NCBI RefSeq assembly: GCF_015221995.1
Contig: NZ_JADFFM010000002.1
Span: forward strand, 1,612,001 to 1,676,000
Direction: 5' to 3'
Length of the DNA: 64,000 nucleotides
Source: Mucilaginibacter boryungensis
GTDB lineage: Bacteria; Bacteroidota; Bacteroidia; Sphingobacteriales; Sphingobacteriaceae
Position 1 is the stretch's first letter. Each line of letters opens with the position of its first letter. This document shows, piece by piece, positions 8,812-18,021 of this stretch. The notes beneath the pieces are model-generated. The model saw only the letters and a program-made list of their open reading frames with translations, searched no databases and had not been told where the DNA came from. The translations under genes and the position numbers were made by a program.

Positions 8812-10113
8812 CTAAGAGGCTTTGTTTAGAAATGGATTATTCCGGATGATATTCGATGGGGCTAATTCTACGGGCTGCTGTTCCAGTATCACCTGCTCCC
8901 TTTTTTGTATTTTCTTTTTCCTTAGGAAACGCAGGTGCAATACACCAATTACCAAAGCTACCCCGCCCTCGGCCAGAATAGTATTTTGTACCCCTATCCA
9001 CTGCGATAATCCGCCAATCAGCAATCCGCCCAGCGGTTGCATCCCAAAGAAAGCGGTGGCGTAAAAGCTTATGATCCGGCCACGCATTTCAGGCGCTACG
9101 GTAGTTTGTATCAGCGTATTACTGATGGTTATTTGCGACATCATACCAAAGCCGCTTAGTGTGGCGAATATTAAGGCCAGGGGATAGTTGGTTTCATGTG
9201 CAAACAGGGCTAAGCCAGCGCCAAATATCAAGGTGTTTATCGCTAAGATCTTTTTTAAATCGCGGCCGGGTTTTAAAGATGCCAGGAACATTGCACCTGA
9301 AAATGCGCCCAAACCAATTACGCTGTCTATCACACCAAAAGTTGATGCGGTCCCTTTAAAAATATCTTTAGCGTAAACCGGTATTAGCGTACTGTAAGGC
9401 AGTACAAATAAACTAATTGCTGCTAACATTACTAAAATGAAGGAAATGCTGGGTGTGTTTTTCAGGTATACAAAGCCTTCTTTCAGTTCGCCAAACATGT
9501 TTTTGGTATGGGGGCGTGACTGGTATTCAGGCAGTTTCATCATCAGCAACGAACCAATAACCGCCACAAAACTTAGCGCATTCAGCCCAAAACAAAAGTC
9601 GTTCCCCCATTTTTCAATAACCAGGCCGGCTATACCCGGGCCGATCAGCCTTGAAAGATTTACCATAGATGAATTAAGCGCCAGGGCATTCGGCAGGTCG
9701 GCTTTATTATCAACCATATCATACACCAACGACTGCCGGGCAGGGACATCAAAGGCGTTAATAATCCCCAGCATTACGCTAAGTGCTATTATCTCCCATA
9801 CATTATAGCTTTTGGTGAACACCAATATGGTTAATAGTACAGCCTGAACCATGGAGGCCACCTGGGTTACTAATAACAGGCGGAACTTATTATACCTATC
9901 GGCGGCTACCCCTCCTAAAAAGGAGAACAAAAATGAAGGGAACATACTGGCAAACAACGTCAGGCCCAGCATAAATTTAGATTGTGTCAGTTCGTATACC
10001 ACCCAACTAACAGCGGTTTTTTGCATCCAGGTGCCAATCAGCGAAACAGATTGGCCGAAAAGATATAACCGGTAGTTGTAGCTTTTAATAGCTTTAAATG
10101 TACTAATATTCAT
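8812..10113 (-). CDS. MFS transporter, enterobactin-exporter-like (MFS_3) type
   Basis: 433 residues with about 12 hydrophobic segments. The N-terminus NYRLYLFGQSVSLIGTWMQKTAVSWVVYEL and loop GGVAADRYNKFRLLL (motif A region) are typical of the MFS_3/EntS-like exporters, proton-driven efflux pumps of the inner membrane. The C-terminal tail is charged (FLRKKKIQKREQVI). It follows a MarR-family gene on the same strand with 62 bases between them, which suggests repression by that regulator and a role in export of a toxic or signalling small molecule. Substrate cannot be read from the sequence. Confidence 0.88.
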   Translation of the reverse strand: MNISTFKAIKSYNYRLYLFGQSVSLIGTWMQKTAVSWVVYELTQSKFMLGLTLFASMFPSFLFSFLGGVAADRYNKFRLLLVTQVASMVQAVLLTILVFTKSYNVWEIIALSVMLGIINAFDVPARQSLVYDMVDNKADLPNALALNSSMVNLSRLIGPGIAGLVIEKWGNDFCFGLNALSFVAVIGSLLMMKLPEYQSRPHTKNMFGELKEGFVYLKNTPSISFILVMLAAISLFVLPYSTLIPVYAKDIFKGTASTFGVIDSVIGLGAFSGAMFLASLKPGRDLKKILAINTLIFGAGLALFAHETNYPLALIFATLSGFGMMSQITISNTLIQTTVAPEMRGRIISFYATAFFGMQPLGGLLIGGLSQWIGVQNTILAEGGVALVIGVLHLRFLRKKKIQKREQVILEQQPVELAPSNIIRNNPFLNKAS

Positions 10114-10133
10114 TACCTCACTTCTCCTTGCAC

Positions 10134-10153
10134 CCTCTCCCTTTTGGGAGAGG
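10134..10153. repeat. Small hairpin between marR-type and MFS genes
   Basis: CCTCTCCC-TTTT-GGGAGAGG, a perfect 8-bp hairpin of the CCCCTCTC-type dispersed repeat also seen near 11603. No T run follows in the direction of transcription, so it is unlikely to terminate the operon completely but could attenuate it. Confidence 0.5.
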
Positions 10154-10175
10154 CCTTGTTTAAATTATAAATTCA

Positions 10176-10652
10176 TCATTCCCAATCAACCAGTTTAGCA
10201 AGTGACACTAATGTTTTTTGCAAAAGTTCATGCTCTTCTGGACTGCATACCTCGTTCAAAGCTTTATTTAGCCATTCTTCGCGCTCGTTACGCACTTTGT
10301 AAAGTAATGCTGCGCCTTGTTCTGTTAGGGAGATAAGTACTTTACGTTTATCTGTTTTTGAAGCTGTACGGATAATTAGTCCCATCTCCAGCAAGTGGTT
10401 GAGCACCTGCGACATGGATTGTTTGGTAATGTGCTCCATATCAGCAAGCTCACTGGGTAGCAATTGCTTATGCTGATCTAACAATGCGATGGTAGACCGT
10501 TCGGTTAAAGACAGTTTTTCTCCCGCCGGCGATTGTTTACGCAGTTTTTTAGTAAGCCTTGTAACAATATTACGCAGGCTACTGGCTAATTGACGTGTCT
10601 GTTGATTGTCCACTGTTTTATTGTCAGCTAAACTTGTAAGTTTACCTGACAA
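10176..10652 (-). CDS. MarR family transcriptional regulator
   Basis: 158 residues. Central winged helix-turn-helix: LTERSTIALLDQHKQLLPSELADMEHITKQSMSQVLNHLLEMGLIIRTASKTDKRKVLISLTEQG, with the DKRKVLISLT wing that marks MarR proteins. These act as dimers that bind palindromic operators and release DNA on ligand or oxidant binding. It is the first gene of a likely operon with the downstream MFS exporter, the classic arrangement for a self-regulated efflux system. Confidence 0.9.
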   Translation of the reverse strand: MSGKLTSLADNKTVDNQQTRQLASSLRNIVTRLTKKLRKQSPAGEKLSLTERSTIALLDQHKQLLPSELADMEHITKQSMSQVLNHLLEMGLIIRTASKTDKRKVLISLTEQGAALLYKVRNEREEWLNKALNEVCSPEEHELLQKTLVSLAKLVDWE

Positions 10653-10853
10653 ATGTACTACAAGATTTGCTATTGAAAAGTCATATTGATTATTAAGGCC
10701 AGTAGTTTTAAGAAGGAAAGCAAAGGACAGTAGTTTAAGCTATGCAGAATTTGTGCTGCAGGTATTCGATATATAAACATCCTCAGGTCTGCTTCTAAGA
10801 AGAGAATTAACGAAGGGTAGGAAATGAATAGAGATGGTACAAGTAAACTAGAA

Positions 10854-10940
10854 TTGTCATTGCGAGCGATAGCGTGGTCATCTCACAGCTCGATTAACGA
10901 TACTATAAGATGGCCACGTGCTCGCTCCTCGCAATGACAA
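10854..10940. repeat. Imperfect inverted repeat (TTGTCATTGCGAG type)
   Basis: The stretch starts TTGTCATTGCGAG and ends CTCGCAATGACAA, with further complementary pieces inside (GTGGTCATC / GATGGCCAC). It is a dispersed intergenic repeat of a kind I associate with Sphingobacteria. The rest of the 10653-10949 gap shows no gene or other clear signal. Confidence 0.6.
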
Positions 10941-10949
10941 AAAGGATAT

Positions 10950-11534
10950 TTAAAAAATAACTTTCCCGGTAGCGGTTACTAACGATGCAATACGTACTGC
11001 GTCAAAGATCCGCTCTTCGGTAGTGCCAAGTTTAATTAAAGAATCTTCGTGCGCGTTCACACACATTTCACATCCATTTACTGCTGAAATAGCCAAGCTC
11101 ATCAGTTCAAAAAACTCTTTGCCGGTTACTGGTTTCATCATCAGCTGCATGCGGATGCGTGCAGGTATTTGTGTGTATTTTTCTTTCTGCGTAAAATGGC
11201 GGAAGCGGTAAAAAACATTATTAGCCGCCAATAACGATGCACAACCTGCTGCTTCGGCTATATCCGGGGCGGTAGCGCCCTGTTCTTCGGCGTAACGGGT
11301 AAAATATTGGGTAAGCGGGATGTTATTATTATTGATGGCCACGCTAAGCCCAAGCAATGCGCACTCTTTTGTGCTTAAATGCTCGGACGTAAGGGTACTG
11401 GTGAAATTCAGTTTCAAATCGCGCAGGTAACGCGATTCACCTTTCTCCAGCAAACTCAGGCTTTCGGTACGGTAGGCGGTATCAACCCCAATGGCTGTTA
11501 ATATTTCGTTGATTATTTCGGTAGATTCGTTCAT
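10950..11534 (-). CDS. AhpD-like carboxymuconolactone decarboxylase family protein
   Basis: 194 residues, all-helical CMD/AhpD fold. The redox motif is C155-E-M-C158 followed by H162 (NGCEMCVNAHE), the arrangement of AhpD alkylhydroperoxidase proteins, which hand electrons to AhpC. The gene lies downstream of ahpC on the same strand, 106 bases away, supporting a shared peroxide-detoxification role in the cytoplasm. A CCCCTCTC hairpin lies between the two genes and could lower its expression relative to ahpC. Electron donor is unknown. Confidence 0.85.
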   Translation of the reverse strand: MNESTEIINEILTAIGVDTAYRTESLSLLEKGESRYLRDLKLNFTSTLTSEHLSTKECALLGLSVAINNNNIPLTQYFTRYAEEQGATAPDIAEAAGCASLLAANNVFYRFRHFTQKEKYTQIPARIRMQLMMKPVTGKEFFELMSLAISAVNGCEMCVNAHEDSLIKLGTTEERIFDAVRIASLVTATGKVIF

Positions 11535-11602
11535 AGGGCCCCCTCTAAATCTCCCCCTGTAGGGGAGACTTATTTGTTTTAGTTAATAGAATAAGAATAA
11601 AG

Positions 11603-11623
11603 CCCCTCTCTGCTGGAGAGGGG
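11603..11623 (-). terminator. Hairpin between ahpC and the AhpD-like gene
   Basis: CCCCTCTC / GAGAGGGG, perfect 8-bp stem with a 5-base loop, just after the ahpC stop on the minus strand. The T run is weak, so it is either an attenuator or a dispersed repeat copy; a second GC-rich hairpin CTCCCC/GGGGAG lies at 11552-11568. Confidence 0.4.
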
Positions 11624-11640
11624 TTTGGGGTGAGGTTATT

Positions 11641-12186
11641 TTAAACTGTTAAAGTTTCCTGGCCTTTTTCCCAGTTGCATGGGCAAAGTTCGTCGGTTTG
11701 TAAACCGTCCAGTACGCGTAAAACTTCTTTTACGTTACGGCCAACACTAAGGTCGTTAACGCTAACCCAACGGATAATGCCCTGAGGATCAATAATAAAA
11801 GTAGCGCGGTAAGCGATTTTTTCGGTTGGTTCTAAAATACCCAGGTCTTCAGCCAATGATTTTGAAGTATCAGCCAGCATCGGGAATTTCAAATCGCGCA
11901 AATCGTCGTGGTCCCTTCTCCAGGCTGCATGTACAAATTCAGAGTCGGTTGAAGCGCCGATCAGGCGGGCATCACGGTCACGAAATTCGGTAAAGTTTTT
12001 ATTGAATTCTGCAATTTCTGTGGGGCAAACAAAAGTGAAATCCTTTGGCCACCAAAACATTACAGTCCAAACGTTATCTTCATTCACCAAAAAATCTGAA
12101 GTGATGGTTTCAAACTCTTTACCTTTTTCAAGGCTTACTACGGCTGTTTTAGAAAATGAAGGGAATTTCTGTCCTATCGTTAACAT
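11641..12186 (-). CDS. ahpC: Peroxiredoxin, AhpC/Prx1 type
   Basis: 181 residues. A 2-Cys peroxiredoxin that reduces H2O2 and organic peroxides in the cytoplasm. The peroxidatic centre is T51-F-V-C54-P-T-E57. The C-terminus has C168-P-C170, from which the resolving cysteine would come; a CxC arrangement replaces the VCP of typical Prx1 enzymes. The neighbouring AhpD-like gene suggests it, rather than AhpF, supplies electrons. A TATTTTTG box lies 36 bases upstream of the start. Confidence 0.9.
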   Translation of the reverse strand: MLTIGQKFPSFSKTAVVSLEKGKEFETITSDFLVNEDNVWTVMFWWPKDFTFVCPTEIAEFNKNFTEFRDRDARLIGASTDSEFVHAAWRRDHDDLRDLKFPMLADTSKSLAEDLGILEPTEKIAYRATFIIDPQGIIRWVSVNDLSVGRNVKEVLRVLDGLQTDELCPCNWEKGQETLTV

Positions 12187-12221
12187 AGTTGTATATTTTT
12201 AAGTGTTATTAATATTTAAGG

Positions 12222-12229
12222 CAAAAATA
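12222..12229 (-). promoter_or_regulatory. Bacteroidetes -7 box (TATTTTTG) for ahpC
   Basis: Minus-strand TATTTTTG fits TAnnTTTG and is about 35 bases upstream of the ahpC start. No OxyR- or PerR-type operator could be picked out by eye. Confidence 0.45.
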
Positions 12230-12437
12230 CGCTTTTTTGGTGGCTTATATTATTGAAAAGGTCAATGAGTTATAGATAAATACTATAATTAAAATTATAA
12301 TCATAAACAATGATTATTGGATAATGAGAAATAAGTAGGCGATTTTTATGGAGGTTTTAGATAATAATAAATAAAGGCAACCCCTCGCTCAAAACCATTT
12401 CTATCATTTTCAGTTTGATATAAAAAAGCTCAATCAC

Positions 12438-12962
12438 ATGGAAATTACGCTTGACCGCAGCCTGCGCCTTTGGTGGGTGTTTATAATACGAGGGTTGTTA
12501 TTTATAGCCCTGGGGGTGTATCTGTTTGCCAAACCGGCCAGTGGCTTTGTGGCGCTGGGTTTCTCGTTCGGCCTTATTATACTTTTAGCCGGCGTAGCCG
12601 AATTGTTGCGCGCCTACCGCGATTACGGTACGGGCAACCGCGGCTGGCATTTATTTGCCGGACTGACAGACCTGCTGCTGGGCCTTATCCTGATGAGCCA
12701 TTTGGCGGCAAGTTTAGTGGTGTTGCGCATCATCATAGGGTTTTATTTTCTGTTTAAAGGGATTACGGTGCTGGCTTACCGCAAACATGGCAACGCAGCG
12801 GTGCTGATATTGGGCGCCATTGTGATATTGTTATTTGTTGGGATGATATGGTTTAACCCGGTGTTTGGTTCAATGACCATTTTAATTTGGACCGCTATGG
12901 CATTTGTAGTAACCGGTGTGTTGAATGTAATGCTGGGACTAAGGCTAAGGCCACGAAACTAA
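12438..12962 (+). CDS. HdeD-like DUF308 membrane protein
   Basis: 174 residues with six hydrophobic segments in three helix pairs, each starting with a Trp/Arg-rich turn (LRLWWVFIIRGLLFIALGVYLF, then GLTDLLLGLILM, then VILGAIVILLFVGMIW). This is the internal repeat of DUF308/HdeD proteins, linked in E. coli to acid resistance; here the role is unproven. Divergent from ahpC and convergent with recQ. Confidence 0.8.
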   Translation: MEITLDRSLRLWWVFIIRGLLFIALGVYLFAKPASGFVALGFSFGLIILLAGVAELLRAYRDYGTGNRGWHLFAGLTDLLLGLILMSHLAASLVVLRIIIGFYFLFKGITVLAYRKHGNAAVLILGAIVILLFVGMIWFNPVFGSMTILIWTAMAFVVTGVLNVMLGLRLRPRN

Positions 12963-12993
12963 TGTAGGTACGCGGTCAATAACTTATCATCCT

Positions 12994-15150
12994 TTAATGT
13001 AAAAAGCGGCGGGTGAACTGCTCTCTATTCATCCACGCTACAACCGCTTTAATTTCGGTATAACTATAATCATCGCCTAAAATTTCTTTTAGCGGGGCCA
13101 GGCGTTCGGCGCCGTAGCTTTCAATGGCATCGGTAATGGTGGGTATTTTACTTTCGGCTACGAAGGTGGTTACTTCCAGTTCGCCGGTTTGTATAAACTG
13201 GTAAAGATGGTTTTCAATAGTCTGCGGGTTAAGTTCGCGCAGTTGGGCTATTTCGGCAATTGTTTTGCCTTGTTTATATAATTCAAAGCTATCGTTACGG
13301 GTGTTTTTACTGCTTGTTTTGATGGCTTTGCGCTCGCGCTTTACGGGGCGGTTTTTTATTTGCGATACCAGCCCCTTTTCATCACAATAATTTACAACGG
13401 TGGTTAAAAACAGCTCGCCATATTTAGCCAGTTTCACCTCGCCAAAGCCCGAGATATATTTTAGTTCGTCCATACTTTGCGGCAGATAGGTAGCCAGTTC
13501 CAGCAAAGTAGCATCCGACAGGATGATATAGGCCGGCACATTTTCCTGGTTGGCAATTTCCGTGCGGATGGTTTTTAGACGGGATAACAGTTCGGCTTCG
13601 TGTGGTAATGCTTCGTGATGCTCTTCTTCGGTGGTTTGGCTTAACGTGAGTTCAACAGTTTGCTGACCCTTTAAAACGGCTTCACTTTTATTGGTCAGCA
13701 TTAAAACAGGGTAAGCGCCATCGGATACCTTTAGGTAACCAAGAGTGATCAATTCGCGCAGGTAACGCTGCCAGTCGGCTTTGCTCAAATCGGCACCAAT
13801 GCCATAAGTTTTTAGTTGTTTATGTTCGGGGCGAAGTTTCGAGTTGTTCGATCCGCGCAAAATATCTATCACATAGCCGCTGCCAAACGATTCTTTTAAC
13901 CGCGCTACGGCCGACAGTGCTTTTTGGGCGATGAGTGTTCCGTCAAACTTTTGATAATCGCTCAGGCACACATCACAGCTGCCGCAGGTGTCGGGGAAAC
14001 TCTCGTTAAAGTAATTCAGCAGATATTTGCGTCGACAGGTAGTCAGCTGGCAAAACTTTACCATATCATCCAGTTTGCGTAGCATAATGCGGCTTTGGTC
14101 TTCGTTACCTTCAATACGGGCAAAGTTTTGCAGCTTGAAGGCATCGCCCGGCGAATAAAATAGTAACGCGTCAGATGGCAGGCCGTCACGACCGGCCCTG
14201 CCGGTTTCCTGGTAATAACCCTCAATGTTTTTTGGCAGGTCCATATGCACCACCCAGCGCACGTTCGATTTATTGATACCCATACCGAAGGCGATGGTAG
14301 CCACAATAATGCGCACCTCATCGCGCAGAAAAGCTTCCTGGTTGCGGGCCTTAATATCGTTACTTAAACCCGCATGGTAAGCTTCGGCAAGGAAGCCTTC
14401 TTTTTTTAGTTGCGCTGCCAAATCTTCTGTCGATTGCCGCGACAAACAGTAGATAATCCCTGAATCATCTTTATGTTGATCCAAAAAGGCCAGCAACTGG
14501 TTCAGGCTGTTCTTTTTAGGCGTAACGGTGTATGTAATATTTGCCCGGTTAAATGATGATACAAACTGCGCGGGGTTATGCAAGGCGAGTTTCTCCAATA
14601 TATCCTTACGGGTTAGCTGATCGGCAGTGGCGGTTAGCGCAATTACCGGTATAGCCGGGAAGGCATCTTTCAAACCTGCCAGCATCAGGTATTCAGGGCG
14701 GAAATCGTGCCCCCAGTGCGATATACAATGCGCCTCATCTATCGCGATAAGCGAGACCTTTAACGATTGCAAAAACTCGGTTAAGCGGTTGCCGGTTTTA
14801 AACAAACGCTCGGGTGCCAGGTATAGCAACTTTATTTCATTGTTTTTTAAGCGGCTTATGATAGCCTGCTGCTCGCCGCTGCTTTGGGTCGAATTCAAAT
14901 AAGCCGCGGGGATACCGGTTACGTTCAGCGCATCAACCTGGTCTTTCATCAAGGCAATAAGTGGGGAGATCACAATTGTCAGTCCGTCCAGCAATACCGC
15001 AGGCAATTGGTAACAAAGCGATTTACCCCCGCCGGTAGGCATTAGCACCATAGCATCGCCGCCGTTTAATACCTGCCGGATAATTTCTTCCTGCTTGTGA
15101 CGGAATTCGCTGTAACCGTAATATTTTTGAAGCGCCTGTGCGGGTGTCAT
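12994..15150 (-). CDS. recQ: ATP-dependent DNA helicase RecQ
   Basis: I start the gene at ATG 15150 (718 residues, MTPAQALQKYYGYSEFRHKQEEII), the normal RecQ N-terminus; a longer frame to 15276 merely reads through an intergenic repeat. RecQ is a 3'-5' helicase of recombination repair. Seen: Walker A MPTGGGKSLCYQLPA, IDEAHCISHWGHDFRPEY with the aromatic-rich loop, motif VI QETGRAGRDG, zinc module C-RRKYLLNYF...C-GSC-DVC, winged-helix RQC region, HRDC domain near residue 545-620, and a C-terminal helix-turn-helix extension (GKTIAEIAQLRELNPQTIENHL) typical of long RecQ forms. Confidence 0.95.
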   Translation of the reverse strand: MTPAQALQKYYGYSEFRHKQEEIIRQVLNGGDAMVLMPTGGGKSLCYQLPAVLLDGLTIVISPLIALMKDQVDALNVTGIPAAYLNSTQSSGEQQAIISRLKNNEIKLLYLAPERLFKTGNRLTEFLQSLKVSLIAIDEAHCISHWGHDFRPEYLMLAGLKDAFPAIPVIALTATADQLTRKDILEKLALHNPAQFVSSFNRANITYTVTPKKNSLNQLLAFLDQHKDDSGIIYCLSRQSTEDLAAQLKKEGFLAEAYHAGLSNDIKARNQEAFLRDEVRIIVATIAFGMGINKSNVRWVVHMDLPKNIEGYYQETGRAGRDGLPSDALLFYSPGDAFKLQNFARIEGNEDQSRIMLRKLDDMVKFCQLTTCRRKYLLNYFNESFPDTCGSCDVCLSDYQKFDGTLIAQKALSAVARLKESFGSGYVIDILRGSNNSKLRPEHKQLKTYGIGADLSKADWQRYLRELITLGYLKVSDGAYPVLMLTNKSEAVLKGQQTVELTLSQTTEEEHHEALPHEAELLSRLKTIRTEIANQENVPAYIILSDATLLELATYLPQSMDELKYISGFGEVKLAKYGELFLTTVVNYCDEKGLVSQIKNRPVKRERKAIKTSSKNTRNDSFELYKQGKTIAEIAQLRELNPQTIENHLYQFIQTGELEVTTFVAESKIPTITDAIESYGAERLAPLKEILGDDYSYTEIKAVVAWMNREQFTRRFLH

Positions 15151-15212
15151 GGGTTTAGATGTGCAAATTTGAAGATATGCAAATGTGCGGATTTTGAGCG
15201 GGAGTTTTATCG

Positions 15213-15305
15213 CGTCATGCCGAACTTGTTTCGGCATCTCATCTGCAAAGTATAATAACATAGGTAACCTACACAATGGGATGCCGAAACAAGTTCGGCA
15301 TGACG
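15213..15305. repeat. Perfect 26-bp inverted repeat with nested palindromes
   Basis: Arms 15213-15238 and 15280-15305 are exact reverse complements over 26 bases, separated by 41 bases. Each arm is itself a palindrome (ATGCCGAA-CTTGT-TTCGGCAT), so both hairpins within each arm and a long cruciform are possible. It lies between the divergent recQ and M14 peptidase genes. Similar GTCATGCCGAAC repeats are dispersed in Sphingobacteria, probably mobilised by REP-type transposases. Confidence 0.75.
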
Positions 15306-15364
15306 GTCAGTATGTTACAGACTGTAGTTTATCCCAATAAATCTTATTAAATTAGCTTTTACGT

Positions 15365-17869
15365 ATGATTAAAAAATTACTCTCATTTATCTTATTCCTA
15401 ACCGTTTACAGCCTGGCTGGGGCGCAGTCGCTGCAGTCGCCGTCCGAGTTTCTGGGCTATAAGCTGGGCACGCATTTTACCTTTCACTCGCGTATTGCCG
15501 AGTATTTCAGGTATGTGGCGCAAAACTCTAAAAACGTAAAGTTGCTGCAATACGGCATCACTAACGAAGGTCGCCCGCTGATGACTATGTTTATCGGTTC
15601 GGAAGAGAATATTAACCGTTTGGATGCCATCCGCAAATACAACCTGTCGTTAGCGGGGCTGGAAAAAAGCCCGGCCATTAACAATCCGCCGGTTATTGTG
15701 TGGTTAAGTTATAATGTGCATGGTAATGAACCATCATCAAGCGAAGCGGCTATGCAGGCACTGTTTGATCTGGCCGACCCGGCTAATACCCGTACTCAGC
15801 CCTGGTTAAAAAACACGGTAGTAGCGATAGACCCCTGCCTTAACCCCGATGGGCGCGACCGCTACGTAAACTATTACAACCAGGTGGGCGATATGATACC
15901 CGACGCCAGTAATGCCTCGCGCGAGCATACCGAACCTTGGCCTGGCGGGCGGGTGAACCACTATTATTTTGATTTGAACCGAGACTGGGCCTGGCAGGTT
16001 CAAAAAGAAACACAGGCGCGCGTGGGTTTATTTAATCAATGGCTGCCGCAGATCCATGTTGATTTTCACGAACAGGGGTATAACAGCCCTTACTATTTTG
16101 CTCCGGCTGCCGAACCTTTCCACCGGGTAATTACCAGCTGGCAGCGCGAATTTCAAACCACCATTGGTAAAAACAACGCTAAATATTTCGACCAGAATGG
16201 CTGGATGTATTTTACCCGCGAGGAGTTTGACCTGCTATATCCATCGTATGGCGATACTTACCCGCTCTATAACGGTTCCATCGGGATGACCTATGAGCAG
16301 GGCGGTATTAGCGGCGGACTGGCAGTGCTAACCAAAAGCGGCGATACGCTGACCCTGGCCGACAGGATAGAGCACCATTTATCAAATAGTTTAAGTACGG
16401 TAGAGATAGCGTCGCTGAACGCGCAAAAAGTATTAGCTGAATACAAAAAGTTTTTTGACGACAGCCGTACCAACCCATCGGGCGAGTATAAAACCTATGT
16501 AGTTAAAAATGAGAATAAAGATAAGATAGCGGCGCTTGCCAAATTATTGGATAGGAATAACATTCAGTATGCCTTCGGCTTAAATAAGCCGGTGCTTAGC
16601 GGCTATAATTACTTCACAGCCAAATCAGAACCATTTAATATTACCGCCGATGATATGGTCATTAATGCCTATCAGCCAAAATCGGTATTGCTGAATGTAT
16701 TGTTCGAACCCAAAACCTTTGTGGCCGATTCGAATACGTATGATATTACGGCATGGTCCTTACCTTACGCTTATGGGTTAAAAGCCTACGGTGTAAAGGA
16801 ATCTATAAAAGGTATTGAAACCAATTACACCCACACCACCGAAGCCCCAATGGATGCCACCAAAGCCTATGCTTATGTGGGCGGCTGGCAATCAATAGAG
16901 GATGTGAAGTTTTTAGCGGCCCTGCTAAAAAAAGGCGTTAAAGTGCGCTATGCCGAAAATGCTTTTGAAACGAGCGGTAAAAAGTTTAGCGCGGGGTCGC
17001 TTATCATCACCAAAGCGGGCAATAGCCGGTCTGACTTTGATCAGGTGGTAGTGCAAACGGCCAATATGTTTGGGCGCAGGCTGGTGCCGCTTAATTCGGG
17101 TTTTGTAGATAAGGGTGCGGATATCGGGTCGAAAGAAGTGCACTTTATCAGTAAGCCCCGTGTAATGCTGCTAAGTAACGAGGGCACCAATTCGGAGGCG
17201 ATGGGCGAAATATGGCATTTTTTTGAACAGCAAATAGGTTACCCGGTAACGCTGGTGCGCTATCAGGATATGGGCCGGGTAAAACTGGCAGATTTTGACG
17301 TACTGATCGTTCCTGATGGGAATTACAATGAATTACCGGCTGATAAATTACAGGCTTGGGTACGCGACGGCGGTAAATTAATAGTAATGGGCGATGCTAT
17401 CGGTCAGTTGGGCGATAAGAAAGGGTTCGCAGCGGTAAAAAAGGATAAAAAGGACGAAAAAGACGAAAGTAAAACTAAAAAAGTACAAGAAGTTAGAATT
17501 TACAGCGAGCGTGAACACGAGGCCTTGCGTTCGACAGTACCGGGCGCCATCTACCGCATGAAACTGGATAACAGTCACCCGCTGGGCTTTGGTTTGCCAA
17601 ACTATTACTACACGCTAAAGCTTGACGATAATATTTACGAACTATTGGGCGATAACGGCTGGAATGTAGGAACCATAAAGAAAGACGCCTATGTCGCGGG
17701 CTTTGTAGGCCAGAAAAGCAAAGCCAAAATTGCCGACGGCATGCTGCTTGGCGTGCAAAACTTGGGCCGCGGCACGGTAGTTTATATGGTTGACGATCCC
17801 CTGTTCCGTGAGTTTTGGGAGAATGGCAAGCTGCTGTTTAGCAACGCGGTGTTTATGGTAGGGCAGTAA
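15365..17869 (+). CDS. Secreted M14 family zinc carboxypeptidase with C-terminal amidotransferase-like domain
   Basis: 834 residues with signal peptide (MIKKLLSFILFLTVYSLAGAQ). Residues 40-330 are an M14 peptidase: zinc ligands H119-G-N-E122 and H235 (VDFHEQG), substrate-binding LNPDGRDRY and NRDW, and the catalytic Glu in MTYEQGG (E311). From about 600 to 800 the chain looks like a class I glutamine amidotransferase/ThuA-type Rossmann fold (RVMLLSNEGTNSEAMGEIWHFFEQ, DVLIVPDGNY, KLIVMGDAIGQL), interrupted by a Lys/Asp/Glu-rich linker (KKDKKDEKDESKTKK). This two-part form is common in exported Bacteroidetes carboxypeptidases that likely degrade peptides in the periplasm or outside. Confidence 0.88.
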   Translation: MIKKLLSFILFLTVYSLAGAQSLQSPSEFLGYKLGTHFTFHSRIAEYFRYVAQNSKNVKLLQYGITNEGRPLMTMFIGSEENINRLDAIRKYNLSLAGLEKSPAINNPPVIVWLSYNVHGNEPSSSEAAMQALFDLADPANTRTQPWLKNTVVAIDPCLNPDGRDRYVNYYNQVGDMIPDASNASREHTEPWPGGRVNHYYFDLNRDWAWQVQKETQARVGLFNQWLPQIHVDFHEQGYNSPYYFAPAAEPFHRVITSWQREFQTTIGKNNAKYFDQNGWMYFTREEFDLLYPSYGDTYPLYNGSIGMTYEQGGISGGLAVLTKSGDTLTLADRIEHHLSNSLSTVEIASLNAQKVLAEYKKFFDDSRTNPSGEYKTYVVKNENKDKIAALAKLLDRNNIQYAFGLNKPVLSGYNYFTAKSEPFNITADDMVINAYQPKSVLLNVLFEPKTFVADSNTYDITAWSLPYAYGLKAYGVKESIKGIETNYTHTTEAPMDATKAYAYVGGWQSIEDVKFLAALLKKGVKVRYAENAFETSGKKFSAGSLIITKAGNSRSDFDQVVVQTANMFGRRLVPLNSGFVDKGADIGSKEVHFISKPRVMLLSNEGTNSEAMGEIWHFFEQQIGYPVTLVRYQDMGRVKLADFDVLIVPDGNYNELPADKLQAWVRDGGKLIVMGDAIGQLGDKKGFAAVKKDKKDEKDESKTKKVQEVRIYSEREHEALRSTVPGAIYRMKLDNSHPLGFGLPNYYYTLKLDDNIYELLGDNGWNVGTIKKDAYVAGFVGQKSKAKIADGMLLGVQNLGRGTVVYMVDDPLFREFWENGKLLFSNAVFMVGQ

Positions 17870-17870
17870 G

Positions 17871-18021
17871 AAGCCCCCAGCCCCCTGAAGGGGAGTTATA
17901 AAGCCTAAAGAACTAAACGAAAGAGGTGTCCCGATTTAAATCTGAACACCTCTTTTTCATTTGCATATCTGCACATTTTCTCATTTGCACATTATTCCCC
18001 CTTCAGGGGGCCGGGGGGCTT
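17871..18021. repeat. GC-rich inverted repeat flanking the intergenic space
   Basis: The left arm (17871-17893, AAGCCCCCAGCCCCC then TGAAGGGG) is nearly the reverse complement of the right arm (17997-18021). The right arm overlaps the stop codon of the receptor gene on the minus strand. Between them lies a bidirectional terminator and AT-rich ATTTGCA-type repeats. Confidence 0.6.
17921..17959. terminator. Bidirectional terminator between convergent genes
   Basis: AAGAGGTGT / ACACCTCTT, 9-bp stem with a 16-base loop and T-rich sequence on the right side, A-rich on the left. It separates the convergent M14 peptidase and receptor genes. Confidence 0.75.

Noticed and set aside
15151..15276. N-terminal extension of RecQ
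   Set aside because: It reads through an intergenic inverted repeat, while ATG 15150 gives the normal family N-terminus.
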